From a virus: DNA of 64,000 nt. The DNA lies in IMG/VR virus record IMGVR_UViG_3300035670_012130, positions 1 through 64,000 of that record; one strand, written 5' to 3'. The first letter of the stretch is position 1. Every line of letters starts with the position of its first letter. The notes beneath the pieces are model-generated. The model searched no databases. It was not told the origin of the DNA and saw nothing but the letters and a program-made list of their open reading frames with translations. Both the position numbers and the translations under genes were made by a program. Positions 34,722 through 43,458 of the stretch are shown here, piece by piece.

Positions 34722-35258
34722 TTATTTCTCGTTATAAAAATCGCCCCATTCAACTAAAATTGTCGGCCTATTGTCTGTACGCAAATATGCATATTGATAA
34801 GCTTCAAATATTTGATTAGGCTCATCCAATCTAATTATATCTACAAAATCACACATTGCTTTGAAACCACCTGTAAAATCAGCAATATGTTGATGTTGAG
34901 GATGTAATGGTCTTTGAGATCCAATCGATGTTCTTATGATGATTTTAGGCGTGTATCCACCATCAGACATAACTTTGATTTTATCTACATGATTTACAAG
35001 TTGATTAGCAGCAAGTAATAGAAAATTCCAACGAGGATATAGCGAAACTGGAACAGTGCCATTAAGTGCTATTCCCAATGTAATTCCCATTTGCATATCT
35101 TCATTTACAGGCATTTCTAAAAGTTTGCTTTTATCAATACCGCTAAGAGTATTTGTCATTGCAGTACCTGGATATTCAACAGCTTGACCAAGAAACAATG
35201 TGTCTTGTTGAGCACCAAGCCATTCCATAGATCTTTTTAATTCATCGAAATATTTCAT
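34722..35258 (-). CDS. ThDP enzyme E1 beta-like subunit (transketolase C-terminal type)
   Basis: This encodes 178 residues: FLGQAVEYPGTAMTNTLSGI, ...EMPVNEDMQMGITLGIALNG (Glu of NED is the ThDP-activating residue) and LYPRWNFLLLAANQLVNHVDKIKVMS. These match the PYR domain of 2-oxoacid dehydrogenase E1 beta/transketolase. The C-terminal ferredoxin-like domain of ordinary E1 beta (about 320 residues) is missing, so this is a minimal PYR subunit. It overlaps the alpha-like gene by 1 base, so the two should form one enzyme transferring a two-carbon or acyl unit, likely on a sugar. No E2 or E3 gene is nearby. Confidence 0.75.
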   Translation of the reverse strand: MKYFDELKRSMEWLGAQQDTLFLGQAVEYPGTAMTNTLSGIDKSKLLEMPVNEDMQMGITLGIALNGTVPVSLYPRWNFLLLAANQLVNHVDKIKVMSDGGYTPKIIIRTSIGSQRPLHPQHQHIADFTGGFKAMCDFVDIIRLDEPNQIFEAYQYAYLRTDNRPTILVEWGDFYNEK

Positions 35259-35863
35259 TAAAATTGGATCCTTTTTCCAGCTCCAGCATGTGGATATTTA
35301 GATTGATAACTGTAATAAATAATCTTTTTTTCGTTGCAATTGAATGCCAAAGTGTCAGAATTCCAAACTTTTCTAGTATCTGTGCAAACTGACTTGTTAT
35401 TGTCTTCAACTACAAATGTGATTGGTAAATCATGATTCAAGGCATATTTATAATTTTCAAAAAATGTACCTGTTTCTGAAGCCATATCACCAACAAAACA
35501 CCAAACATGATTTGTTTGATTTTTTCTTTTTATATCAAGTGCGACACCAGTGGCAATTGGGATGCTTCCAGTTACAATAGCTGAAGAATAAATGTTGTAA
35601 TCAGGATAGCAAAGTGTAATTGATTTTCCGCTAACTATATCTGCCATAAGGCGTTCTTGAGGAACGCCTTTGAGCAAACACTGGTAATGAGATCGCCAAG
35701 TGCAAAAAATCCAATCTTCATCTTTGACATTATTGAAAACTTCAATAATTTGCTTTTCATTACCATCGTAAAGATGAACTGGCGACTTGATTACTCCACT
35801 GTTGAATGTTTCAGCAACTTTTGTTTCAAAATCTACGAGTTCTTCGGGCGTATATTTTTTCAT
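35258..35863 (-). CDS. ThDP enzyme E1 alpha-like subunit (PP domain)
   Basis: This encodes 201 residues. FCTWRSHYQCLLKGV corresponds to the R-S/D-H loop of E1 alpha. FVGDMASETGTFFENYKYA with VVEDNN forms the ThDP pyrophosphate/Mg motif (GD...N-N). It is shorter than E1 alpha of pyruvate dehydrogenase (about 330-360). It overlaps the SDR upstream by ATGA and the beta-like subunit downstream by 1 base. Together they would make a small alpha2beta2 ThDP enzyme dedicated to this sugar block; the substrate is unknown. Confidence 0.75.
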   Translation of the reverse strand: MKKYTPEELVDFETKVAETFNSGVIKSPVHLYDGNEKQIIEVFNNVKDEDWIFCTWRSHYQCLLKGVPQERLMADIVSGKSITLCYPDYNIYSSAIVTGSIPIATGVALDIKRKNQTNHVWCFVGDMASETGTFFENYKYALNHDLPITFVVEDNNKSVCTDTRKVWNSDTLAFNCNEKKIIYYSYQSKYPHAGAGKRIQF

Positions 35864-36819
35864 TTATTTAAGTAATTCTCTTGATACCATGCAACAGTTT
35901 TTTCAATACCTTCTTGAAAGGTAAATTGAGGCTGAAAACCCAATTCAGTTGTAATTCTTTCAGTGCTAACCATTCTAAAAGGAATGGTTGTAGGTTTAGA
36001 ATTATCCCAAACAATTTCAGGTGTTTTACCAGTAGCTAATAAAATCGAGTCTAAAATTTCACCAATTGTGATTGTTTTGCCCATTCCAACATTGTATGGT
36101 CTCATTGGAGTGCCTTTTTCAAGTACCAACAAAGCTGCATTAACAACATCTTCAACATACAAGAAATCTCTTACAACATCAGGACTACCCCAAGCTGTAA
36201 ATGGGTTTTCATCTGTAAGCACTCTGTTGATTAAAGCTGGAACAACATGACAGGTTTTGGTATCAAAATTATCATAAGGTCCAAAAATTGCTGTACCTCT
36301 AGTGAGCATAATTTCTAAGTCAGAAAATTTTGAAACATGCTCCATAAGCTTTTCACGGTATCTACGCATCCATCCATAGCCGTAATATGCTTTGTAAGGC
36401 TCATCGTCCCAATATTCTTCTTCAGTGATTGGATAACGTCTGTCTGGATATCCTGTTGAACTATTTAAGTCAAGGAATCTTTTTACGCCAGTCTTATTAC
36501 AAGCATCAAGCACATTTCCCAAAACATTAATGTTTTGAATAGAAATTTGTATATCAGTAGGGACAGTAGAAGGATGAGCAATATTTCCTCCACTGTGAAT
36601 GACATAATCAGCACCATCAACTAACTTGATACAATCATCCAAGTTTGTCAAATCACAAAATGGCATGACAGTAATATTTTCAACTTTTGTTTGCAAAGGT
36701 TTGTGATGAATGTGAGTAAAAACATTTGCACCACGCTTCACAAGCCCCTCAATATAATTGCTGCCTAAAAATCCACTACCACCAGTTACAACTACTTTTT
36801 TACCTTCAAAAAAACTCAT
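35860..36819 (-). CDS. NAD(P)-dependent SDR epimerase/dehydratase with YxxxR
   Basis: This encodes 319 residues of extended SDR: TGGSGFLGSNYIEGL (nucleotide-binding glycines), DYVIHSGGNIAHPST, LDLNSSTGYPDRRYP (Ser), then YYGYGWMRRYREKLME. Aligned with the usual Y-G-W-S-K-R, the catalytic lysine is arginine (Y-G-W-M-R). VVRDFLYVEDVVNAAL and YNVGMGKTITIGE are standard substrate-domain motifs. Closest in look to GDP-fucose-synthase/epimerase proteins. The adjacent SDR lacks the Tyr instead. A canonical ribosome site (TTGAGG) lies upstream. Confidence 0.75.
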   Translation of the reverse strand: MSFFEGKKVVVTGGSGFLGSNYIEGLVKRGANVFTHIHHKPLQTKVENITVMPFCDLTNLDDCIKLVDGADYVIHSGGNIAHPSTVPTDIQISIQNINVLGNVLDACNKTGVKRFLDLNSSTGYPDRRYPITEEEYWDDEPYKAYYGYGWMRRYREKLMEHVSKFSDLEIMLTRGTAIFGPYDNFDTKTCHVVPALINRVLTDENPFTAWGSPDVVRDFLYVEDVVNAALLVLEKGTPMRPYNVGMGKTITIGEILDSILLATGKTPEIVWDNSKPTTIPFRMVSTERITTELGFQPQFTFQEGIEKTVAWYQENYLNK

Positions 36820-36828
36820 TTTTTAACC

Positions 36829-37800
36829 TCAATGATTTACAAATACATTATAGCGCTGATCGATAGAATTTTTATTATTCTTAAACCATTCAGTTACTAT
36901 TTGAATTCCATCCGATAAAGATGTGCGAGACTTGATACCATAACTTTCTGCTCTTTCAGTAGACATGATTCTGATAGCATCTCCATTTGGTTTATCTGAC
37001 ATCCATTTGACTTCTAAATTTTTTCCTGAGTGTTTCACAACCATTTCAACCACCTCTTTGATTGTAAATCCTTTGCCAGATCCAAGATTAATAGGCTCAG
37101 TGACTCGTTTTTCAACACATTGAATCATAGCACTAGCTACGTCATCAGCAAAGATAAAATCTCTAATTGGAGTTCCATCTCCCCAAACTTCCAAAACATC
37201 ATTTTCTTGAGCTTTTCTAATTAGTGAAGGAACAACCATGGAATTAACTGGGTTGAAATTATCGTATTTTCCAAAAATATTAGCTGGTCTTACGATAGAA
37301 ATATTATTAGATCCATATTGAATTGCATATGCTTCAGCTTGCAATTCTCCTATTCTTTTAGCCCAGCCAGCAAACTTATCGTTTGGTGATGGAAAAGTTT
37401 TCCAAACGTCATCTTCGTAAAAAACATCTGCTGGAGAATACACACCAACCGAACTTGTATACAAATACCACTTTACATTAGTTTTTCTAGCAGCTTCCAT
37501 CATATTTGTGTTAAATTGAAGCATTGGAACCATAAAATCTGCTGGTTGCTCTGCGCAAGCTTTGGGTGATCCTTTGACTCCGATAATATTAAAAACATAA
37601 TCTTTATCTTTGCAAATTTCTTCACAAACATCCAAATATCTCAAGTCTCCTTTGGTGTACTTCACTTCAGGCTCAAGATCTGCAGGTTTATGCAAATCAG
37701 CAATTTCAACTTCTGCCCCAAGACTTAAGAGCTTTGAAACTAAAGCTCTTCCTACCATACCTGCTCCGCCAGTCACTAAAACTTTTTGGTTATTAAACAT
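36829..37800 (-). CDS. NAD(P)-dependent SDR epimerase/dehydratase with altered Tyr
   Basis: This encodes 323 residues. VTGGAGMVGRALVSKLL is the Rossmann motif; the active-site region reads YTSSVGVYSP and DKFAGWAKRIGELQAEAY. The position of catalytic Tyr in Y-x3-K is Ala (A-G-W-A-K), with Phe just before. VRPANIFGKYDNFNP and PIRDFIFADDVASAM follow. It is homologous to the next SDR in the operon (35860-36819), whose Lys is changed. Such proteins may use another acid/base or work as a pair. AGGA precedes the start. Confidence 0.7.
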   Translation of the reverse strand: MFNNQKVLVTGGAGMVGRALVSKLLSLGAEVEIADLHKPADLEPEVKYTKGDLRYLDVCEEICKDKDYVFNIIGVKGSPKACAEQPADFMVPMLQFNTNMMEAARKTNVKWYLYTSSVGVYSPADVFYEDDVWKTFPSPNDKFAGWAKRIGELQAEAYAIQYGSNNISIVRPANIFGKYDNFNPVNSMVVPSLIRKAQENDVLEVWGDGTPIRDFIFADDVASAMIQCVEKRVTEPINLGSGKGFTIKEVVEMVVKHSGKNLEVKWMSDKPNGDAIRIMSTERAESYGIKSRTSLSDGIQIVTEWFKNNKNSIDQRYNVFVNH

Positions 37801-37808
37801 TTTATTTC

Positions 37809-38747
37809 CTATAAATTGGTGAAATCTTTATTTTTGAAATTCGAAATCATTTTGTATGCGCTTAGAAGTTCTTGTATTCCAGCATCTAATGAATAATCGC
37901 AATACCATCCTGTTTTTTCAATCTTTTCATTTGAAACAATATAATTACGTTTATCAAAATCTTCTTTAAACTGTTCCTCAATGATAACTAAATTAGGAAC
38001 GTACTCTTTGACTTTTTGAGCGAGTTGAAGCTTTGACATATTTGCAGAAGTAAGGCCTACATTGAAAGCATTGTTGTTGCAAGTTTCATAATTTTCTATC
38101 AAATGAAGAAAAGCTTTTGCCACATCCCTGACATGAACATAGTTTCTCAAAAAATGTGATTCAAAAAGAACTAAAAATTCATCAGTGAAAGCTCTGTAAA
38201 CAAAGTCATTGACAAGTAGATCCATTCTTTGTCTGTAGGAAACTCCAAATACTGTAGCAAGTCTTAATGAAATTCCATTACCTGATTCTAAAACACGCTT
38301 TTCAGCATCGCATTTTGTTTTTGCATAAAGAGAAAGAGGATTGAATGGACTTTCTTCTGTGATGATTGTTTCAGAACTTCCATATTGAGAATTTGTATTA
38401 GGAACTAACAATTTCTGACTTGGCTGAATTATCTCAAGGATGTTTTTAATTTGTTGATAATTTACAGCAACTGTTAGATCTGGATCTTTTTTACACGCTG
38501 GCATTCCTACAATAGCAGCTAAAGGAATAACGATGTCATGAGTTTCTACCAGACCACTAAGAAGTTTGGTATCTCGCACATCGCCAACAATAAGATTGAA
38601 ATTTTTATTATGACAAAACTGAGTTAAGGATAACTGTTTGTATGTCAAGTTGTCTAAAACAGTAACTGAATAGTCTTTAGACAGTAAAACTTCAGTAAGA
38701 ATAGAACCAAGGTATCCAGCTCCACCTGTTATTAATACTTTTTTCAT
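37809..38747 (-). CDS. NAD-dependent SDR epimerase/dehydratase (GalE-like)
   Basis: This encodes 312 residues with intact motifs: ITGGAGYLGSILTEVLL, DNLTYKQ, IPLAAIVGMPACK, a Thr/Ser position in VPNTNSQYGSS, and YAKTK (Y-x3-K). FLRNYVHVRDVAKAFLH and NAFNVGLTSANMSK complete the substrate domain. It is the first gene of the leftward block (SDR-SDR-SDR-E1alpha-E1beta-ColD-RmlC-PfkB-DUF962). The sugar substrate cannot be deduced. It has a GTATAAT element upstream and no ribosome site. Confidence 0.8.
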   Translation of the reverse strand: MKKVLITGGAGYLGSILTEVLLSKDYSVTVLDNLTYKQLSLTQFCHNKNFNLIVGDVRDTKLLSGLVETHDIVIPLAAIVGMPACKKDPDLTVAVNYQQIKNILEIIQPSQKLLVPNTNSQYGSSETIITEESPFNPLSLYAKTKCDAEKRVLESGNGISLRLATVFGVSYRQRMDLLVNDFVYRAFTDEFLVLFESHFLRNYVHVRDVAKAFLHLIENYETCNNNAFNVGLTSANMSKLQLAQKVKEYVPNLVIIEEQFKEDFDKRNYIVSNEKIEKTGWYCDYSLDAGIQELLSAYKMISNFKNKDFTNL

Positions 38748-38755
38748 ATAAGATA

Positions 38756-38762
38756 ATTATAC
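38756..38762 (-). promoter_or_regulatory. GTATAAT element of the leftward island block
   Basis: On the minus strand GTATAAT ends 8 bases before the ATG at 38747. It is half of a divergent pair with 38798-38804. Confidence 0.55.
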
Positions 38763-38797
38763 CAACGATTGATTTGCGATATAGTTTTATTTTGATG

Positions 38798-38804
38798 GTA
38801 TAAA
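38798..38804 (+). promoter_or_regulatory. GTATAAA element of the rightward glycosyltransferase block
   Basis: GTATAAA ends exactly 6 bases before ATG 38811; there is no ribosome site. The 63-base gap 38748-38810 holds both divergent starts. Confidence 0.55.
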
Positions 38805-38810
38805 TTAGAT

Positions 38811-39599
38811 ATGAATGTGATAGTAAATTACAATTGGGGTGATAAACATACATTTTCTTTGTCCCACAAACTATATCTTGAAGGCCTTGCAAAGATCAAT
38901 TGTTATAAACTTATTATAGTTTATGATATGAGTGAAGAGACGATTGATAAACTAAAGACTATTTACGACCATGTTGAAGTCATACCAAAACCAGATTCAC
39001 ATTTCACTTCATTTTACACAATTTACAAAACTGTAGAAAAATATTGCTCTCATTGTGATTTGTTTTTATATACTGATTCACATGATGTTATTTTTCAATC
39101 AGATCCTTTTGAATATCTTTCTAAATTTGATGAAGAAATTTTCTTAACTTCTCCAGGTTTTAAAGTAAAGGATCAATGGCCAGACCGAAATTGGCATGAA
39201 TATTTTAATAAATCAACTAGCAAAAAAGTAGATTTCTGGGAAGATAAAGTTTTGAATGGTGGAATAACTGCTGGAAAAGTTCAAGCAATACTCAATTTCT
39301 ATGCATTTGCAACTGCTAATTTAAACAGAAATGGTTGTCATATTGTAGATCAAACCGTATATTTATATTTTTATCATCTGATGAAAGACAGAGGTAATGT
39401 TAGAATTTTTGATACCAGAAATGATAATTTTGTGTATCACTGTCAAAATGAGCATTTTTTTGATCGCCCAGAAAATCCCAATGTTATAAACGGAAAAATA
39501 TACACTGAGTCTGGTGAGTTATATTGTATTTGGCATCAATGGGATGATATTGGATACTCGGCTAATTTAGATGAGAAAGGTAATGTTTACATTAAATGA
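38811..39599 (+). CDS. GT-A-like glycosyltransferase
   Basis: This encodes 262 residues. It shows a GT-A style order: N-terminal strand VIVNYNWGD, a DxD-like metal motif region DLFLYTDSHDVIFQSDPF (about 83-100), VLNGGITAGK, VDQTVYLYF and a terminal IWHQWDD. The same plan recurs at 39596 and 45829, so the phage has three paralogues. It would transfer a nucleotide-activated sugar, plausibly the island's product, to a glycan or protein. The ATGA overlap links it to the next gene. Confidence 0.65.
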   Translation: MNVIVNYNWGDKHTFSLSHKLYLEGLAKINCYKLIIVYDMSEETIDKLKTIYDHVEVIPKPDSHFTSFYTIYKTVEKYCSHCDLFLYTDSHDVIFQSDPFEYLSKFDEEIFLTSPGFKVKDQWPDRNWHEYFNKSTSKKVDFWEDKVLNGGITAGKVQAILNFYAFATANLNRNGCHIVDQTVYLYFYHLMKDRGNVRIFDTRNDNFVYHCQNEHFFDRPENPNVINGKIYTESGELYCIWHQWDDIGYSANLDEKGNVYIK

Positions 39600-40309
39600 A
39601 TATAATATTTGCGGTTATAAGAAATCCAGAATTTGTGATAAATAATAAATATACCTCATTCATTAATTCACTTAAAAATTTGTCTGAGACATCTAAAATT
39701 GTTTTAATAAATGCAAGTTCAAAAGAAATTAAACTAGATCGTGCTAATATTGAAGTTTTGAATACTACTGCAATGGCTTCAGATTTAAACATTTATGGAG
39801 CAATTTCAGGATACTTGAATCAGTACCAAAATGACGAAAATGATTATGTTGCGATCTGTAACGTAGAAAATATATTGTTTACTCGTGATCCTTTATTGTT
39901 TCTAAAGCATTTTGATAAAGATCTATATTTTTATAGTTTGAGCCATATCAATAACGAAAGTACTCAAATAAAATCAGATTATGAGAATTTTGTAAAAACC
40001 TGTAATTTTTATATGGGAAATGATTTCGATTCTTTATCAATTGGTACTCATTTCTTTGGCGGTAAATTATCAGCTATGAAAGCATTGTTATTAACATTGT
40101 TTTTGAATGTCAACAGAAACTCAGCCAATACAATTACCTCTCAAGCTGTTTTGTCTTATGTTCACAAGCACTTTTATAATTTATTCAAAGTTCAAATGTT
40201 TACAAATCAATTTTGCATGCTTGTAGATGATAAAAGCAAGGCTGAGTCTATTTTAGACGATGAAGAATTATCTAAAAAACAATATGCAGTAATATACTTT
40301 ACCAGCTAA
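39596..40309 (+). CDS. Degenerate GT-A-like protein
   Basis: This encodes 237 residues, paralogous in layout to 38811: DDYVAICNVENILFTRDPLLFL occupies the place of YTDSHDVIFQSDPF, but the acidic metal-binding residues are changed (NVEN). SIGTHFFGGK replaces NGGITAGK. The loss suggests reduced or absent transferase activity, perhaps a partner of the upstream enzyme. Its 3' end overlaps the convergent gene at 40299 by 11 bases. Confidence 0.6.
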   Translation: MNIIFAVIRNPEFVINNKYTSFINSLKNLSETSKIVLINASSKEIKLDRANIEVLNTTAMASDLNIYGAISGYLNQYQNDENDYVAICNVENILFTRDPLLFLKHFDKDLYFYSLSHINNESTQIKSDYENFVKTCNFYMGNDFDSLSIGTHFFGGKLSAMKALLLTLFLNVNRNSANTITSQAVLSYVHKHFYNLFKVQMFTNQFCMLVDDKSKAESILDDEELSKKQYAVIYFTS

Positions 40310-40700
40310 TTTCCCAATCTTTGAAATCAGCTGCTAAACAATCAATTTTATAATCTTTTCTACCGCCAACGACTTCTTGAATTTTGTTTTTGGCGGTATT
40401 TCTTATTCCATTTAATCCATGTGTCAATTCGAGATTATTCCCATCTTTAATGCCTTTGCGATAATTGGTTTCATTATGCCAAATATGTAAATTCATCTGA
40501 GAAAGAACTACTATAGCTCTAATTACTTGAGCATCAACTATTGCGTTATTTTCGTCTAAATGTGCTTGTATATCATGAACTATAGATGCTATTTCTTCAG
40601 CATATTCACTTTTATGATCTGTAATAAAAACTTCCTTAAGTTGAACTATAGAAAGTCTGTCAATTAATTCCGAAAGAGTTGGTAAATATTTGCGATTCAT
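40299..40700 (-). CDS. Unknown small helical protein
   Basis: This encodes 133 residues, all helical in appearance, with LSELIDRLSIVQLKEVF near the start and a QMNLHIWHNETNYR motif in the middle. No family is claimed. It is the only leftward gene in this stretch. It starts from its own GTATAAT element, back to back with the RmlB-like gene, and collides with the end of 39596-40309. Confidence 0.6.
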   Translation of the reverse strand: MNRKYLPTLSELIDRLSIVQLKEVFITDHKSEYAEEIASIVHDIQAHLDENNAIVDAQVIRAIVVLSQMNLHIWHNETNYRKGIKDGNNLELTHGLNGIRNTAKNKIQEVVGGRKDYKIDCLAADFKDWEISW

Positions 40701-40707
40701 ATCTTGA

Positions 40708-40714
40708 ATTATAC
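40708..40714 (-). promoter_or_regulatory. GTATAAT element (minus strand)
   Basis: On the minus strand GTATAAT ends 7 bases before ATG 40700. The 41-base gap 40701-40741 holds two divergent leaderless promoters. Confidence 0.6.
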
Positions 40715-40728
40715 CTTGCTAAATGCAC

Positions 40729-40735
40729 GTATAAT
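40729..40735 (+). promoter_or_regulatory. GTATAAT element of the RmlB-like gene
   Basis: GTATAAT ends exactly 6 bases before ATG 40742. The stretch CGTATAATATTTTTATGAA is repeated exactly before the gene at 45829. Confidence 0.65.
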
Positions 40736-40741
40736 ATTTTT

Positions 40742-41695
40742 ATGAAAATTGTATACATAACAGGTTGTTTAGGATTTATTGGAAGACATGTGGCTCTATC
40801 TTGTCTGGAAAAGGGGTGGTATGTATATGGAATTGACAAATGTACTTACGCATCTGACATTAATTTATTGAGTGAATTTAATAAATATAAAAATTTCAAC
40901 TTTCAGCAAATTGATATCTGTTCTTTAGATAGGTTGGTAGATTGTGATTATTTCATAAACGTAGCAGCAGAAACGCATGTAGATAATTCTATTAGAAAAA
41001 GTGATGATTTTATTCATTCAAATATTAATGGAGTTTACAATATATTAGAATTACTTAAAAACTACAAAAAAGAAGGCTATGTAACACCTACATTTTTACA
41101 TTTTAGCACTGATGAAGTTTATGGTGATATTACTGATGGAGCGCATATAGAAACTGATTTATTAAGGCCTTCTAATCCTTATTCAGCTACCAAAGCAGCA
41201 GCTGATCAACTCATCACTGCTTGGTCTAGAACTTATGATTTGCCATATGTTATTGTTAGACCCACTAATAATTATGGATGCGGTCAATATGTTGAAAAGC
41301 TAATTCCCAAAGCCTGTAAATTTTTATCATTAGGAAGGAAAATTCCATTACACAACAATGGAACACCAACCCGAAATTGGCTGCATGCTAAAGATACAGC
41401 TAAAGCAGTAATGACTATAGTTGAATCAGATGTAAAAAATGAAATTTATAATATTGCTGGTGGATTTGAACAATCTAACCTTGATACTGTTCACAAAATT
41501 ATCAAAGAGTTTTACCCAGGCAGTGTCTTTGAAACAGAAGATTACATAAATTTCAATGTTCATAGACCAGGACAAGATGTAAGATATGCTCTTGATGATT
41601 CGAAGATAAGAGCATTGGGTTGGAAGCCTGAATGTGTGTTTGATGAAGAAATTAAAGAAATAGTAAAATACTATAAAGAAAATTTTGTATGGTAA
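40742..41695 (+). CDS. dTDP-glucose 4,6-dehydratase-like SDR (RmlB type)
   Basis: ATG 40742 gives 317 residues starting at the Rossmann strand (MKIVYITGCLGFIGRH). Longer start 40679 would read back into the divergent gene. RmlB marks: NVAAETHVDNSI, FLHFSTDEVYGDI (T-D-E catalytic triad), SNPYSATKAAADQLI (Y-x3-K), RPTNNYG and RNWLHAKDTAKAV. It would oxidise and dehydrate a nucleotide hexose to the 4-keto-6-deoxy form, which is the entry intermediate for both 3-dehydratases. The usual N-terminal TGGAGFIG reads TGCLGFIG. Confidence 0.8.
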   Translation: MKIVYITGCLGFIGRHVALSCLEKGWYVYGIDKCTYASDINLLSEFNKYKNFNFQQIDICSLDRLVDCDYFINVAAETHVDNSIRKSDDFIHSNINGVYNILELLKNYKKEGYVTPTFLHFSTDEVYGDITDGAHIETDLLRPSNPYSATKAAADQLITAWSRTYDLPYVIVRPTNNYGCGQYVEKLIPKACKFLSLGRKIPLHNNGTPTRNWLHAKDTAKAVMTIVESDVKNEIYNIAGGFEQSNLDTVHKIIKEFYPGSVFETEDYINFNVHRPGQDVRYALDDSKIRALGWKPECVFDEEIKEIVKYYKENFVW

Positions 41696-41702
41696 TTATC
41701 AA

Positions 41703-42719
41703 ATGAAAGTAAATGATTACATTGCTGAAAGATTGTATCAAGAGGGTATTAGACACGTTTTTGGCATAATGGGTGGTGGAGCTGCTGGTATAAATGATGG
41801 TTTTATCAGAAGCAAAATTGAATACATTTGTTTTCATCATGAACAAGGTGCTTCGAATGCAGCTTTGGCTTATAGCAAGTCCAAAAATCAGATTTCAGTT
41901 GTTAACCCTACCACTGGATGCGGAGGATTAAATTGTGTAACTTCTCTAGTGTCAGCCTTTCAAGATAGTGTGCCTTTATTATTTATATCAGGTAATTATC
42001 GACTTCAAGAGACTACCAGATATCTTAATAAAACTAAAAACATAAGCTTGAGAAAATTTGGTTTACAAGAGCATGATATTATTGAACATGTCAAGTATGC
42101 TACAAAGTTTTTTGCATTTATAGAAGACAAGAACGATGTTCCAATGGTCCTTGAAAAAGCAATTCAAAAATGTGTTAATGACAGACCTGGACCTTGCTGG
42201 ATTGATATTCCTTCTGATATTCAAACCCAAGAAATCGATAATAGTTTTTTATTTCCAAATATTGAAACTGAAAAAAAAATTTTAAACAAAACTTATATTG
42301 AAGAATTTTTCAGTATTTTAAATAATAGCAAGAGACCATTGATTTTGTTAGGTTCAGGGATAAATATTTCTGATTGTAAACAAGAAGTAATTGATTTTAT
42401 TGAATTGAATCAAATTCCAACAGTCAGTACATTTTCTGCAAAAAATATTTTGCCTTTTGATCACAAATTAAGTATTGGCACTATTGGAATAAAAGGAAGT
42501 AGAGCTGGAAATTTTGCTTTACAAAATTGTGATCTGTTAATTGCTTTAGGTTGTTCATTAAATTCATCACATACGGGATATGATAAAAAACTATTCTCAC
42601 CAAAATCCAAAAAAATCTTGGTAAATATTGATGAGAATGATTATTTGAAAAATAATGTAGATTTTGATCTATTTATAAAAAAAGACTTAAAAGGCTTCTT
42701 AAATGACATCAAGAATTGA
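41703..42719 (+). CDS. ThDP enzyme, N-terminal half (PYR and central domains) of a split acetolactate-synthase-like protein
   Basis: ATG 41703 gives 338 residues homologous to the first half of the ThDP enzyme at 27223: GIRHVFGIMGGGAAG, FHHEQGASNAALAY with the catalytic Glu, FQDSVPLLFISGN, GPCWIDIPSDIQ, and a central domain with NCDLLIALGCSLN. It stops at TGA 42717-42719 just before the PP domain, which is encoded by the next ORF in the +1 frame with a 17-base overlap. The TGA is followed by C. Two separate subunits or a frameshifted single chain are both possible. Confidence 0.75.
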   Translation: MKVNDYIAERLYQEGIRHVFGIMGGGAAGINDGFIRSKIEYICFHHEQGASNAALAYSKSKNQISVVNPTTGCGGLNCVTSLVSAFQDSVPLLFISGNYRLQETTRYLNKTKNISLRKFGLQEHDIIEHVKYATKFFAFIEDKNDVPMVLEKAIQKCVNDRPGPCWIDIPSDIQTQEIDNSFLFPNIETEKKILNKTYIEEFFSILNNSKRPLILLGSGINISDCKQEVIDFIELNQIPTVSTFSAKNILPFDHKLSIGTIGIKGSRAGNFALQNCDLLIALGCSLNSSHTGYDKKLFSPKSKKILVNIDENDYLKNNVDFDLFIKKDLKGFLNDIKN

Positions 42720-43458
42720 CTGGATTGAAAAGTGTAATTATTGGAAAGAAAAATGGCCTTTGTATACAGATTGTTTCATTGATGACAATGATGGAATAAA
42801 TTTATATACAATAATTGAGACTATAAATAATTGCTCTAACACCAAAGACATTTTGATGACTGACGCTGGTTCTGCAAATTATGTTTGTTGCCAAAATTTA
42901 AAATTAAAAAAAGATCAAAAATTTATTTTTCCTGCAGCTCAAGGTGATATGGGATTTTGTATACCTGCTTGTGTTGGAGCCCAATTGGCAAATCCTGACC
43001 ATAATATAATTGCAATTATTGGAGATGGCAGTTTTCAAACAAATATTCAGGAACTTGCTTCTATAAAAGCAATAAAATCTAATTCTAAAATTGTAGTTTT
43101 GAACAATGAAGGCTATCTAAGTATTAGAAACACACAAAGTAAATTTTTTAATGGAAATGTCTATGGTGAATCTAAAAGTACAGGCTTATGGTTTCCTGAT
43201 CTTAAAAAAATTGCTACAGCATATGAATTCGAATATTTCAGAATCGAAAGTAATAAAGATTTAGTTGATATTTTTGAAAACGAACTTCACAGTGAAAAAC
43301 CAATTATTTTTGACATCAAATGCAAATATTCTCAAGATGTAATACCAACTTCAGCTTTAAAAATAGATAAAAATTCAGGTAAAAAAATTCAATGTGGCTT
43401 AGATGACATGTATCCTTTCATGAGCGATGAAGAGCATTCAAAAGAGATGTTATATTGA
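42703..43458 (+). CDS. ThDP enzyme, C-terminal half (PP domain)
   Basis: This encodes 251 residues beginning MTSRIDWIEKCNYW, which aligns with PEWVDKCNFY inside the intact homologue at 27223. FPAAQGDMGFCIPACVG, IIGDGSFQTNIQELASI and VVLNNEGYLSI form the ThDP-Mg binding PP domain. AAAAGG about 10 bases before ATG 42703 could initiate it independently, which favours a natural two-gene split. The last codons overlap the next start (TGATG). Confidence 0.75.
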   Translation: MTSRIDWIEKCNYWKEKWPLYTDCFIDDNDGINLYTIIETINNCSNTKDILMTDAGSANYVCCQNLKLKKDQKFIFPAAQGDMGFCIPACVGAQLANPDHNIIAIIGDGSFQTNIQELASIKAIKSNSKIVVLNNEGYLSIRNTQSKFFNGNVYGESKSTGLWFPDLKKIATAYEFEYFRIESNKDLVDIFENELHSEKPIIFDIKCKYSQDVIPTSALKIDKNSGKKIQCGLDDMYPFMSDEEHSKEMLY

